Shown: piece after piece, positions 49,643 to 58,645 of the stretch
Numbering within the stretch: the stretch's first letter is position 1
Layout of the letters: the number at the start of each line of letters is the position of its first letter
DNA from: Pseudanabaena sp. lw0831
GTDB taxonomy: Bacteria; Cyanobacteriota; Cyanobacteriia; Pseudanabaenales; Pseudanabaenaceae
Reading direction: 5' to 3'
Length of the DNA: 64,000 nucleotides
Assembly: GCF_016584665.1 (NCBI RefSeq)
Contig: NZ_BBJB01000118.1
Coordinates: 23,948-87,947 of the forward strand
The notes under the pieces: generated by a model
Seen by the model: only the letters and a program-made list of their open reading frames with translations
Databases searched by the model: none
What the model was told of the DNA's origin: nothing
Translations under genes and position numbers: made by a program

Positions 49643-51514
49643 ATGATCCTAGAAACAGCTTGGTTACTTCCTTGCTATGGTTTGCTGGGTGCAGGGCTAA
49701 CGCTCCCTTGGTCATTAAGGATAGTGCGTCGTACAGGGCCGCGTCCGGCTGCTTACCTAAACATATTGATGACTGTACTAGCACTACTGCATAGCTGTTG
49801 GCTGCTGACATCAATTTGGGGACAACCTTCTCAACAATTTGAATTTATTTGGTTTCAAGCTTTTGATCTAAATCTTGCTTGCTCCTTTGATATTTCCACG
49901 ATTAGTGTCGGTGCATCAGTGATGATTGCCGTGATGAGTCTAATCTCACAGGTCTATGGACTAGGCTCTCTCGAAACTGATTGGGCGATCGCCAGATTTT
50001 GCGCCTTAATCGGCTTTTTTGAAGCCGCGATCACTGGGATTGCTTTTAGTGACTCACTATTTTTCAGCTATGCCCTGCTGGAAATGCTCACCCTATCCAC
50101 ATATTTATTAGTCGGATTTTGGTATGCACAGCCCCTAGTGGTGACCGCTGCAAGAGATGCCTTTTGGACAAAAAGAGTCGGCGACTTATTTTTGTTAATG
50201 GCTGTAGTTACATTGTCCAATCTTACGGATAGTTTGAATTTTTCCGATCTCAAAACATGGGCTGATGCACCGCAAACGATCGCCTATTTTGCAGAACATC
50301 AACAATTTGGCACATTATTAGGACTAGCTCTAATTGCGGGACCACTAGGTAAATGTGCTCAGTTCCCACTGCATCTATGGCTTGATGAGGCGATGGAGGG
50401 TCCAAACCCTGCTTCGATTTTGCGAAATTCCGTAGTTGTTGGCGCAGGAGCCTATGTCCTGATTAAGTTTCAGCCCGTATTAACTCTGTTCCCAGTGGCA
50501 GCAGAAGTTTCGGTGGTGATTGGCGCAATTACAGCGATCGGGACATCACTAGTTGCGATCGCCCAAATCGATATGAAACGGGCCCTATCTCACTCAACCA
50601 GCGCTTACCTAGGTCTAGTTTTTATCGCTGTGGGTATGCAACAACCAGAGCTAGCAATGGGTTTGCTCTTTAGTCATGGCATCAGCAAAGCACTGCTATT
50701 CCTGAGTTCAGGGGCTGTGATGATGTCCACAATGACTCAAGATCTCACAGAAATGGGCGGCATTAAGACGCGAATGCCCGCCAGTCTAGTCGGCTTTATT
50801 GTTGGCTCACTGGGCTTAGTGGCACTGATTCCCTTTGGTGGATTTTGGACGCTCTTACGTTGGGAAGAAACATTTTGGAATAGTGACTCTTGGTTAATTG
50901 CGATCGCCTTATTAGTCAATAGCATTACCGCCTTCGGACTAATGCGAATGTTTGCACTTGTATTTCTTGGCCCAACCCAGCCCAAAACCCGTCGTGCGCC
51001 TGAAGTTGCTTGGCAAGTAGCACTTCCATTAGTCTCACTGACAATCATTACTTTGCTTGTGCCCATCTTGTTACCATCATGGGAATTTGTAGATATTGAC
51101 TTAGATACAGTAGATATCTGGGGTACTGTCGTGCTTGCTGCTTCTGGGCTTCTGGGCTTTGGATTAGGTGCATATATCTACATCAAACCCTACGAAACTG
51201 GTAGCTCCGTACCGATGTTGCCCAAGGCTACTCGTCAAGTATGGAAGGCTGTACAGGATTTACTAGCCTATGACCTCTATGTCCAAGCCATCTATAAATA
51301 CACGGTGGTCTTGATTGTGGGCGGCGGTTCCAAATTTTTGGCTTGGATTGATCGCTATTTAGTCGATGGTTCGGTCAATTTTGTTGGCTTTGCCTCAATA
51401 TTTAGTGGCGAAAGCTTGAAATACACGGTGACAGGACGATTACAGCAGTATGTGCTGACAATCATGATCGGTCTAATTCTGATCGGATTTGCCGCTTTTT
51501 ATGGTCTGAACTAA
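49643..51514 (+). CDS. ndhF: NDH-1 subunit NdhF, CO2-uptake type
   Basis: 623-residue proton-pumping subunit 5 homologue with about 15 transmembrane helices. AARDAFWTKRVGDLFLLMAVVTLSNL, GPLGKCAQFPLHLWLDEAMEGPNPASILRNSVVVGAGAYVL and DMKRALSHSTSAYLGLVF are its antiporter-like signatures. The short 623-residue form paired with ndhD fits the NdhF3/F4 types of NDH-1MS complexes that take up CO2 at the thylakoid, rather than NdhF1. I cannot tell F3 from F4. ndhD follows after a hairpin. Confidence 0.88.
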   Translation: MILETAWLLPCYGLLGAGLTLPWSLRIVRRTGPRPAAYLNILMTVLALLHSCWLLTSIWGQPSQQFEFIWFQAFDLNLACSFDISTISVGASVMIAVMSLISQVYGLGSLETDWAIARFCALIGFFEAAITGIAFSDSLFFSYALLEMLTLSTYLLVGFWYAQPLVVTAARDAFWTKRVGDLFLLMAVVTLSNLTDSLNFSDLKTWADAPQTIAYFAEHQQFGTLLGLALIAGPLGKCAQFPLHLWLDEAMEGPNPASILRNSVVVGAGAYVLIKFQPVLTLFPVAAEVSVVIGAITAIGTSLVAIAQIDMKRALSHSTSAYLGLVFIAVGMQQPELAMGLLFSHGISKALLFLSSGAVMMSTMTQDLTEMGGIKTRMPASLVGFIVGSLGLVALIPFGGFWTLLRWEETFWNSDSWLIAIALLVNSITAFGLMRMFALVFLGPTQPKTRRAPEVAWQVALPLVSLTIITLLVPILLPSWEFVDIDLDTVDIWGTVVLAASGLLGFGLGAYIYIKPYETGSSVPMLPKATRQVWKAVQDLLAYDLYVQAIYKYTVVLIVGGGSKFLAWIDRYLVDGSVNFVGFASIFSGESLKYTVTGRLQQYVLTIMIGLILIGFAAFYGLN

Positions 51515-51543
51515 ATATTCAGCGCCTTAGGCGCTGAATATTT
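51513..51543. repeat. Hairpin between ndhF and ndhD
   Basis: Perfect 14-bp arms AAATATTCAGCGCC around TTAG, starting in the ndhF stop codon. It could attenuate or stabilise the ndhF-ndhD transcript. Confidence 0.7.
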
Positions 51544-51574
51544 AATGGTTTTAATTATTATTTTTTAATCAAAT

Positions 51575-53089
51575 ATGCTTAGTACATTGGTTTGGGTACC
51601 GATCGCAGGTGCACTTCTTATCGTTTTAGTGGGAGCAGCCCTCGACTCCCAACAGTTACGCCGAATATCGTTGGGAATTGCGATCGCTACATTTGGATGG
51701 TCTCTCTTCTTAATCACCAAATTCGATATTAGTCTATCTACAATCCAATTAAGTGAATCCTTAGCTTGGTTAGATCCGATCGGACTCACTTATAGGTTAG
51801 GTGTTGATGGTCTATCCTTCCCCCTAGTTCTAATGAATGGATTATTGCTGATTGTCGCTATCTACATAAGCAATGATGTCCAACGTCCTCGACTCTATTT
51901 CCCCCTGCTATTACTGCTTGGGGGCGGAGTCAATGGAGCATTTCTTGCTCAAAACTTACTCCTTTTCTTTCTTTTCTTTGAAGTTGAACTAGTTCCCCTC
52001 TATTTATTAATCGCGATTTGGGGCGGAGAAAAACGCGGCTACGCGGCAACCAAGTTTTTAATTTATACTGCCATCTCAGGTGTGCTGATCTTAGCTGCAT
52101 TCTTTGGCATAGCATTTTTTGGCAGTGGTGATGCAGCCTTTACCTTTAACTATCAAGATTTAAATCTTGAAGGAGTATCGAAAACCACCAAAGGAATTTT
52201 GCTGATTCTGCTACTCCTTGGCTTTGGTATCAAAATCCCAATCGTGCCATTGCATACATGGTTACCCGATGCCCACGTTGAAGCCTCAACCCCAGTTTCC
52301 ACACTACTCGCAGGAGTTCTACTGAAACTAGGAACTTATGGTCTATTGCGGTTTGGACTGGGGTTACTGCCCGAAGCATGGCAAGCGATCGCTCCTTTTC
52401 TGGCTGGTTGGGCTGTGGTCAGTGTAATTTATGGATGTCTCACAGCAATCACTCAGACAGACATGAAGAAAATGGTTGCCTATAGCTCTGTAGGACATAT
52501 GGGTTATATCCTTCTCGCCTTAGCCGCTGCTACTCCATTGTCACTAGTAGGGGCTACTTTTCAGATGGTTAGTCATGGTCTTATCTCGGCACTACTATTT
52601 ATTCTGGTGGGTATTGTTTACAAGAAAACGGGAACCCGCGATATCAACTCTCTTAATGGTTTGCTCAATCCTGAACGTGGTTTACCAATTACAGGTTCGC
52701 TGATGATTTTGGCGGCAATGGCAAGCGCAGGTACACCAGGAATGATTGGGTTTATTGCTGAATTTGTGATTTTCCGAAGTAGTTTTGCAGTTTTCCCAAT
52801 CCAGACTCTTCTCTGTATGATTGGGACTGGATTAACTGCGGTCTATTTCCTAATCATGATCGATCGCGTATTTTTTGGTCGTCTTGCCGTCGAAAAAGTT
52901 GCGAGTCAACCACCGATTAGTAATTTTCCCTTTGCAAAATGGCAAGAAAAATTTCCTGCGATAGCTCTTGCGCTGATCATCGTGTTCTTTGGACTAGTTC
53001 CCAACTTTGCCACCAAAATGATCGAGAGTTCCGCCGATGCGATCGCGCCAAATCACACTAAGCCTAGTCATATTGCTTTGGGAGAATAG
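51575..53089 (+). CDS. ndhD: NDH-1 subunit NdhD, CO2-uptake type
   Basis: 504-residue subunit 4 homologue with about 14 transmembrane helices. LIAIWGGEKRGYAATKFLIYT, KIPIVPLHTWLPDAHVEASTPVSTLLAGVLLKLGTYGLLR (quinone/antiporter signature) and TDMKKMVAYSSVGHMGYI are present. It should partner the adjacent NdhF in an NDH-1MS or MS' complex. The CupA/CupB carbonic-anhydrase-like gene that often accompanies ndhF-ndhD is not here. Converges on the polysaccharide cluster at a hairpin. Confidence 0.88.
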   Translation: MLSTLVWVPIAGALLIVLVGAALDSQQLRRISLGIAIATFGWSLFLITKFDISLSTIQLSESLAWLDPIGLTYRLGVDGLSFPLVLMNGLLLIVAIYISNDVQRPRLYFPLLLLLGGGVNGAFLAQNLLLFFLFFEVELVPLYLLIAIWGGEKRGYAATKFLIYTAISGVLILAAFFGIAFFGSGDAAFTFNYQDLNLEGVSKTTKGILLILLLLGFGIKIPIVPLHTWLPDAHVEASTPVSTLLAGVLLKLGTYGLLRFGLGLLPEAWQAIAPFLAGWAVVSVIYGCLTAITQTDMKKMVAYSSVGHMGYILLALAAATPLSLVGATFQMVSHGLISALLFILVGIVYKKTGTRDINSLNGLLNPERGLPITGSLMILAAMASAGTPGMIGFIAEFVIFRSSFAVFPIQTLLCMIGTGLTAVYFLIMIDRVFFGRLAVEKVASQPPISNFPFAKWQEKFPAIALALIIVFFGLVPNFATKMIESSADAIAPNHTKPSHIALGE

Positions 53090-53095
53090 TTAAGT

Positions 53096-53122
53096 AAGAA
53101 GGGGTGCAAAGCACCCCTTCTT
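53096..53122. terminator. Terminator between ndhD and glycosyltransferase
   Basis: Perfect 12-bp arms AAGAAGGGGTGC, loop AAA, seven bases after ndhD. Shared by converging transcripts. Confidence 0.75.
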
Positions 53123-53133
53123 GCATTTGTGAT

Positions 53134-54351
53134 TTAAAGCAAAATCTCTTTGTAAAGTTTGATATAACGCTCTGCTTGCAATTCTAAAGAATACTCCGCA
53201 AGGGCGATCGCACGACAATTGACGCTCATAGTTTGCCGTAATTGCTCATCTTCCAGTAACGTAACAATACCATTACAAAAATCCGTGGCATCTTCTGGCT
53301 TTGCTAAATAACCTGTGGTCATCGGTCTTACTAGGTCTGAAACACCACCAATGTCAAAGGATACCATTGGCGTTCCACAAGCCATGCTTTCTTGTAATAC
53401 CAGAGGTAAGTTATCAGCACGGGTAGGAAAAACAAACAGGTCAGATGCGGAATAAGCAATAGACTTTAAGCGATCGCTACTAACGTATCCCAAATTAATA
53501 GTTGGTATTCGCAATTCAGCAGTAATCGCTTCGCTACCATTACCAAAGGTCAGGAGTAGTATCTCAGATTTAAGGGATTGTGGTAATTGCTGCAAAGCAT
53601 TGAATAATAAATCCCCACCTTTACGTTTATCTTTAAGGCTTTCTGCACCGAACAAAAGTACTCTTTTATCTTGAGGAATACCTAAAACAGCCTTACATAA
53701 ATGTCGATCTAATGGTTGATAGGCATTTGTATCAATACCATTGGGAATGTGGAGGATGGGAAGGTGACTGAGCATACTTGCTTTAGCTTGTTCCGTTAGC
53801 CAACGACTGAGGGTGATGATAGTCAAATTTGATTTATTGTAAATCCAATTTTTAAGTTTCCACTCAATGCGAGTACTATCACGATGAATGGCTGGATAGG
53901 TATCTGGGTAAGGACATTTACCACAGCCAATTTTCCAGCGATCGCAGTCATAGCTATAAGCACAATGTCCAGTAAAACTCCACATATCATGGAGGGTAAA
54001 AATTGCAGGTTTTGCTTTAGTTAATTTGGAAATAGCTAAATAGTTAAAGTAGCCTGTATGTAAGTTGTGAAAATTGAGGATATTAGCATCTTGATAAAAT
54101 TTGTGATTGGTAATATCAAAACTGCTAAAAAGGTTAATATCATTGAGTCCAGAATATTTAGTAAATCGATTAATTTGATTTTCAAAACGGGGTTTACGAG
54201 GCACAGCTTCTATGCGATCGCTATTGGTCTTAACATTTCCCACCAACATCTTAGAATTAATTCCTTGTTCCAATAATCCTTGATGAAGACGATATCCTGC
54301 GATCGCAGCTCCACCAGAAATATCAGATTGATTGATATGTAAAACTTGCAT
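53134..54351 (-). CDS. Glycosyltransferase family 4, copy A
   Basis: 405 residues, GT-B fold. LHINQSDISGGAAIAGYRLH starts the acceptor domain; CDRWKIGCGKCPYPDTYPAI contains a zinc-knuckle-like Cys set. The donor domain has LLFGAESLKDKRKGG and the retaining-enzyme motif FPTRADNLPLVLQESMACGTPMVSFDIGGVSDLV. It is a near-duplicate of the gene at 58646-59863. Last gene of the minus-strand surface-polysaccharide cluster, 15 bp after the radical SAM fusion. Confidence 0.9.
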   Translation of the reverse strand: MQVLHINQSDISGGAAIAGYRLHQGLLEQGINSKMLVGNVKTNSDRIEAVPRKPRFENQINRFTKYSGLNDINLFSSFDITNHKFYQDANILNFHNLHTGYFNYLAISKLTKAKPAIFTLHDMWSFTGHCAYSYDCDRWKIGCGKCPYPDTYPAIHRDSTRIEWKLKNWIYNKSNLTIITLSRWLTEQAKASMLSHLPILHIPNGIDTNAYQPLDRHLCKAVLGIPQDKRVLLFGAESLKDKRKGGDLLFNALQQLPQSLKSEILLLTFGNGSEAITAELRIPTINLGYVSSDRLKSIAYSASDLFVFPTRADNLPLVLQESMACGTPMVSFDIGGVSDLVRPMTTGYLAKPEDATDFCNGIVTLLEDEQLRQTMSVNCRAIALAEYSLELQAERYIKLYKEILL

Positions 54352-54366
54352 GGTTAAGAATATCTA

Positions 54367-56661
54367 CTAGATACTTTGGATGATATTTGGTAATCGAGTG
54401 CGCCAATTTCCATTTGCTACTTCAGAAAGAGAAATTAAGCGGTTTAACTTTCCTTTACCTTCTAAGAAAGCTTTGATTTTCCCTCCATTGGTATAGTCTA
54501 TCGCAATATATGGTACGCCAAGGGATTCAGCAAATAACACTGAATGGAATCTCATACAAATATTCAACTTTGCATTGTACATACTTTGAAGTATTTCTTT
54601 TGGAGAAATCGGTTCCCTAGTATAGAAGATTTTATTTGTTAACTCCTTGTTAGAGACTAAACCTGATAAATTTGCATCAAATTTTCTATTGAAAACCCTG
54701 TCATCTCCACCAACAGAAAAAGTGTGCATTGGCAACAAATGAATATCTGCCTCATACTCCGAACTAAGTGTTAGAATCATTTCCACAATTTGTTGCTCAA
54801 ATTTATATTTAGTCAATATAAATTCCTCTGGATTTAGTTCCCCTATATATTCTATCCCCCACTCCCGCAGAAAACAAGAAATATTTTTAGCAGATCCAAG
54901 TGGAGGAATATTCCGATCTAAATTGCCAGATAATTTGATGAAATGGACATAATTAGTTGCAGGATCGGGAATAACCTTGAGAGATTTAACTGGAAACTCT
55001 TTCAAGATTCTATCCGCAGAATCTCGATCCCGAAGGCTTACATAATCAGCTAATCTGATAATTTCAGAAACGACTCTAGTATAAAGTGGAGATTTAAGAG
55101 GGCCAATCCCACAGCCTTCAACTCTTGTAATAGCACCAGATTTATTAGCTGCCATAAATGCATAAAGAATATGATTAAGAGGTTCTATATCCATTAAAGG
55201 TCCACCTCCCACAACTACTTCATCAATCTGGGTACATACTTCTTCAAATTCTTTAGAGTAAGTTTCAACAATAGAAATATTCTCTAAGTCCATTTCATTG
55301 AGAGTCCAATGAGAGATAAATGGATAAAGGCTGGTGAGATATATCTTGCTTGGAGGGTTAGAGCGATCGCGTAGTTCACTAATGATAGACCATAATATAG
55401 CTTTGTCTCCTACAGTCTCAGTTCCATACCAACCTACTATCAATACAGTTTTAGAGGAAACAGAGGATAATTTTGTTAATTTCAGACTTGACTCTATGAG
55501 TTTGGAAGATAGACTTAGGAGCTTAGAACATTCATACTTTCTTCTTCTTCTTGCTTCTAAATAGGATAATACTTTTTCTTTAGCTGTAAGTGGCTCATGA
55601 TAATCATGAATACAGCTAGAGCAGTCTTTATCAATGATCTCTTGCCTTTTTGAAATATTAGAGAAGTAGAGCTTTTCTGCTGCAATTTCTAGAGTACTTC
55701 CCAAGGAAGGCGATTTGGGTGAGCAATACAAGAGTTCTGCTTTAGCAGTTAAAACTGCGGCTCTAGATTGATAAGGACATCCTATCGATCTAGGTTTATG
55801 TTCTACTAACATTCCACGAATATTTCTATAGGTTTTTTTTAACATTAAGTCTTTTTCAAATTCATGCTCAACTCGAAAAAAGAATAACCCTAGATGATAG
55901 AGCGTCTTTTCGTCAAATGCTCTGACAAATTGACCTTGTTGGGAGTTATAGAGGCGATCAATGTATTCTGCAACCCGAAATCGACCATATAAGCTTTTTG
56001 ATTCGGCATAATCGAGGAGTTCATCTACATAAAGTGCATTTGAAGAAGTGATCGTACATCCAAATGATGAAGGGATATCTGTTTCTTCATGAAAGAATTT
56101 CAATAGAGAGATAGCAGAATCAAAATTATTTTTGCGTCCCCTTACAGCATCATGAACATCGCCTATTCCATCCAGAGAAATCATGACATTAAATCCAACA
56201 CCATAACTTTTGCAAATAGCAGCAGATTCTAAAATACGCTGCTTTACAGTTTCATGAATAATGGCATTGGTAATAATTCCTGTACCTATAATTCTCGGTT
56301 CTTTAGAACATATTACTCTATAGAGTTCTGGTAAGTCAGATCGAAGCGTTGGTTCTCCACCACTTACACCTATATATTTAATTTCGCTAAATAAGCTATC
56401 GGATAATATTTTTGCTAATTCATCGGGAGTAACTTCTTTATCTTTTTTTTGTTGCCAAATTAAACACATTTGACAGCGAGAATTACAAACATCATTGACT
56501 AACAAATTAAGAGTTTCAGGCTTTTGAGGAAAAACGTTGGCAAGTATATTTGATCGAATATCTATATAAGCTAATAAACTCAGTGAATAAATTCCCCGAA
56601 ATCGATTTAATTGTTTTTCAGTTAGAGTTGATTTAAGTTTTTGTTTAATTGTTGAAAACAT
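54367..56661 (-). CDS. Radical SAM / polysaccharide pyruvyl transferase fusion
   Basis: 764 residues with two enzyme domains. Residues about 50-370 are radical SAM: cluster motif C59-x3-C63-x2-C66 (VNDVCNSRCQMCLIWQ), GVSGGEPTLRSDL, and a SPASM-like Cys group (CSPKSP, CSSCIHDYH). From about 400 a pyruvyl-transferase (CsaB-like) domain begins (VLIVGWYGTETVGDKAILWSI, VVVGGGPLMDIEPL, ICMRFHSVLFAESLGVPYIAIDY). It presumably modifies a surface glycan. Both domains look complete. Confidence 0.85.
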   Translation of the reverse strand: MFSTIKQKLKSTLTEKQLNRFRGIYSLSLLAYIDIRSNILANVFPQKPETLNLLVNDVCNSRCQMCLIWQQKKDKEVTPDELAKILSDSLFSEIKYIGVSGGEPTLRSDLPELYRVICSKEPRIIGTGIITNAIIHETVKQRILESAAICKSYGVGFNVMISLDGIGDVHDAVRGRKNNFDSAISLLKFFHEETDIPSSFGCTITSSNALYVDELLDYAESKSLYGRFRVAEYIDRLYNSQQGQFVRAFDEKTLYHLGLFFFRVEHEFEKDLMLKKTYRNIRGMLVEHKPRSIGCPYQSRAAVLTAKAELLYCSPKSPSLGSTLEIAAEKLYFSNISKRQEIIDKDCSSCIHDYHEPLTAKEKVLSYLEARRRRKYECSKLLSLSSKLIESSLKLTKLSSVSSKTVLIVGWYGTETVGDKAILWSIISELRDRSNPPSKIYLTSLYPFISHWTLNEMDLENISIVETYSKEFEEVCTQIDEVVVGGGPLMDIEPLNHILYAFMAANKSGAITRVEGCGIGPLKSPLYTRVVSEIIRLADYVSLRDRDSADRILKEFPVKSLKVIPDPATNYVHFIKLSGNLDRNIPPLGSAKNISCFLREWGIEYIGELNPEEFILTKYKFEQQIVEMILTLSSEYEADIHLLPMHTFSVGGDDRVFNRKFDANLSGLVSNKELTNKIFYTREPISPKEILQSMYNAKLNICMRFHSVLFAESLGVPYIAIDYTNGGKIKAFLEGKGKLNRLISLSEVANGNWRTRLPNIIQSI

Positions 56662-56695
56662 ACTATTTTTATACTTGATTTAATTTAATTGTATT

Positions 56696-57238
56696 CTAAG
56701 TGTCAAAAGGATTATATAAGTCTATATTGGTTCTATCTATATCCCTGATTTTTTTGGCAGGTACACCAGCTACAATACATCCATTAGGAATATCTTTGAC
56801 CACTACGCTACCAGCTCCAATAACTACATCATGCCCTATAGTGACACCAGCAATAATTGTTACATTCATTGCACACCAAACGCGATTTCCTATATTGATT
56901 TCCATCGCTTTTGGTTCTAAAGTAATGGGATCATGAGTTCCAGAGTTGAGAGTTAATCCACCTGCCGACATAAAATCGTCACCTATTGTGATAGGAGCAT
57001 AATTCCAAATACGAGCAAAACTACCAAGAGTGCAACGATTTCCAAACCTTAGGTTTCCCTTGTTTTTAATGTAAATATTTTGCCCAGCATAAAATTTATT
57101 GCCAAATTGAATATTCATATACTTAAGATGCAATATTCTACATATTGGATTTCTAGATAGAGAAACCCTCCCAAATTTGAATTCAAGATCCGCTATTATT
57201 TCCAAAAAAAGCCTGATTAAATTGCGTATTAATTCCAT
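56696..57238 (-). CDS. Left-handed beta-helix O-acyltransferase
   Basis: 180 residues from the ATG at 57238 (MELIRNLIRLFLEI); a start 11 codons earlier overlaps the ABC gene further. Hexapeptide repeats (IYIKNKGNLRFGNRCTLGSFARI ... IGHDVVIGAGSVVVKDIPNGCIVAGVPAKKIR) show the LbetaH fold of WbbJ/maa-type acetyltransferases. The catalytic His is in LNSGTHDP. It overlaps the end of the ATPase gene by 10 bases, so translation is coupled. Likely O-acetylates the polysaccharide. Confidence 0.88.
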   Translation of the reverse strand: MELIRNLIRLFLEIIADLEFKFGRVSLSRNPICRILHLKYMNIQFGNKFYAGQNIYIKNKGNLRFGNRCTLGSFARIWNYAPITIGDDFMSAGGLTLNSGTHDPITLEPKAMEINIGNRVWCAMNVTIIAGVTIGHDVVIGAGSVVVKDIPNGCIVAGVPAKKIRDIDRTNIDLYNPFDT

Positions 57239-58473
57239 TGAAGAACCCCTGGAGCTAAACAACCTTTCCAATGACTTCTACTCATCTTGTCTGACATTTC
57301 ACCTGCTACTTCTAAATTAAATTTAATTATATCTTCTAGTTTTTGATACAGAGTCCCTTGTCTAGTTCCCAATGCGAATATCATATAATAAATACCTTCC
57401 GCTAAAATAAAACTAGGTATAGTAATTCTTCTAAGAGAATCATCTGTATCATAGGGATATTGTGAAAACTCATCTGTACTATGTATCAGCCAATCACCTT
57501 GGCTATTACGAATAACTACAGTTACAACAATATCTTTAACTTCCTTATTGTCAAATTCACAAGAGATGTGGACTGGCAAGTCCATTTGAAAATGGTCATC
57601 TTTTATACCTTCTTGAAAAACTTTGATTTCTTTAATGTAAGGATTGTGGTTTTCTTGGCTAGCTAGATAATGATGCGAGATAAATTTATTTCTAGTAGTG
57701 TTATATTCTTCGATGGCTCCATTAATAGCACCGAAATAAATCAAATTACCAGTATTTAAAACAAGACCTTGGTTACATAAAGTCTTAATTGCTCCAATAT
57801 TATGACTCACAAATAAAACTGTTCGCCCTTCTTTCTCCGCGACATCTTCCATCTTGCCTAAACACTTCTTTTGAAATGCTGCATCTCCAACTGCCAATAC
57901 TTCATCGACAATCAAAATCTCTGGCTCTAAATGCGCTGCTACTGCAAACGCTAAGCGTACATACATTCCTGAAGAATAACGCTTAACTGGAGTATCTAAA
58001 AACTTTTCTACTTCAGCAAAGGCAACTATTTCGTCAAATTTTTTCTTGATCTCAGATCTATCCATTCCCAAAATTGCGCCGTTGAGATAAATATTTTCTC
58101 GACCTGTTAATTCTGGATGGAAACCTGTACCGACTTCTAGGAGACTGGCGACTCTGCCTTTGATGGAGATTCTGCCTGAAGTTGGTTCGGTGATGCGGCT
58201 GAGGATTTTGAGGAGGGTGGATTTACCTGCGCCGTTACGTCCGATGATGCCAACGCGATCGCCTTGCTTAATTTCAAAAGACATATCCTTGATCGCCCAA
58301 AACTCTTCGCTGTGATCGCAAAGCAAACCTTTGCGATCGCTTGTAAAGCCTTGCCAAAGAGACTTTGCCCCATTAGAGATCACATCGCGGAAAGACGTAT
58401 GGTGTTCTTGCTTTTGGTGACCAATTATGTACTTTTTACTTAAATTTTCGACTCTAATTACTACATCAGACAT
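57229..58473 (-). CDS. Wzt-like polysaccharide ABC exporter ATPase, copy 1
   Basis: 414 residues from the ATG at 58473 (MSDVVIRVENLSKKY). The ATPase has Walker A GRNGAGKSTLLK, LLEVGTGFHPELTGRENIYLNG, signature YSSGMYVRLAFA, Walker B LIVDEVLAVGD and VLFVSHN. After residue about 225 it diverges from copy 2. The C-terminal Wzt carbohydrate-binding-like domain is IRNSQGDWLIHSTDEFSQY with VAGEMSDKM. It would power export of an O-antigen or exopolysaccharide, but no Wzm permease gene lies in the window. Confidence 0.9.
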   Translation of the reverse strand: MSDVVIRVENLSKKYIIGHQKQEHHTSFRDVISNGAKSLWQGFTSDRKGLLCDHSEEFWAIKDMSFEIKQGDRVGIIGRNGAGKSTLLKILSRITEPTSGRISIKGRVASLLEVGTGFHPELTGRENIYLNGAILGMDRSEIKKKFDEIVAFAEVEKFLDTPVKRYSSGMYVRLAFAVAAHLEPEILIVDEVLAVGDAAFQKKCLGKMEDVAEKEGRTVLFVSHNIGAIKTLCNQGLVLNTGNLIYFGAINGAIEEYNTTRNKFISHHYLASQENHNPYIKEIKVFQEGIKDDHFQMDLPVHISCEFDNKEVKDIVVTVVIRNSQGDWLIHSTDEFSQYPYDTDDSLRRITIPSFILAEGIYYMIFALGTRQGTLYQKLEDIIKFNLEVAGEMSDKMSRSHWKGCLAPGVLQWN

Positions 58474-58603
58474 TTTTGAGTCCTTAAATCGTATCGCCAA
58501 AGATTACTAATAATATCATCGTTCTGAAAATTATGTAGATAGTTATCTCCTGCTTTAGATCTATAGGTGTTTTTGTCAGATCATTTATGGAATTGGCGTA
58601 GTT

Positions 58604-58638
58604 AAGCAAGATGCGGTGCTTTGCACCGCATCTTGCTT
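58604..58638. terminator. Family A palindrome after glycosyltransferase copy B
   Basis: Perfect 16-bp arms AAGCAAGATGCGGTGC, loop TTT. It occupies the position that 53096-53122 has after copy A. The gap of about 170 bases to ABC copy 1 also contains the leader shared by both ABC copies. Confidence 0.75.
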
Positions 58639-58645
58639 TTGTGAT

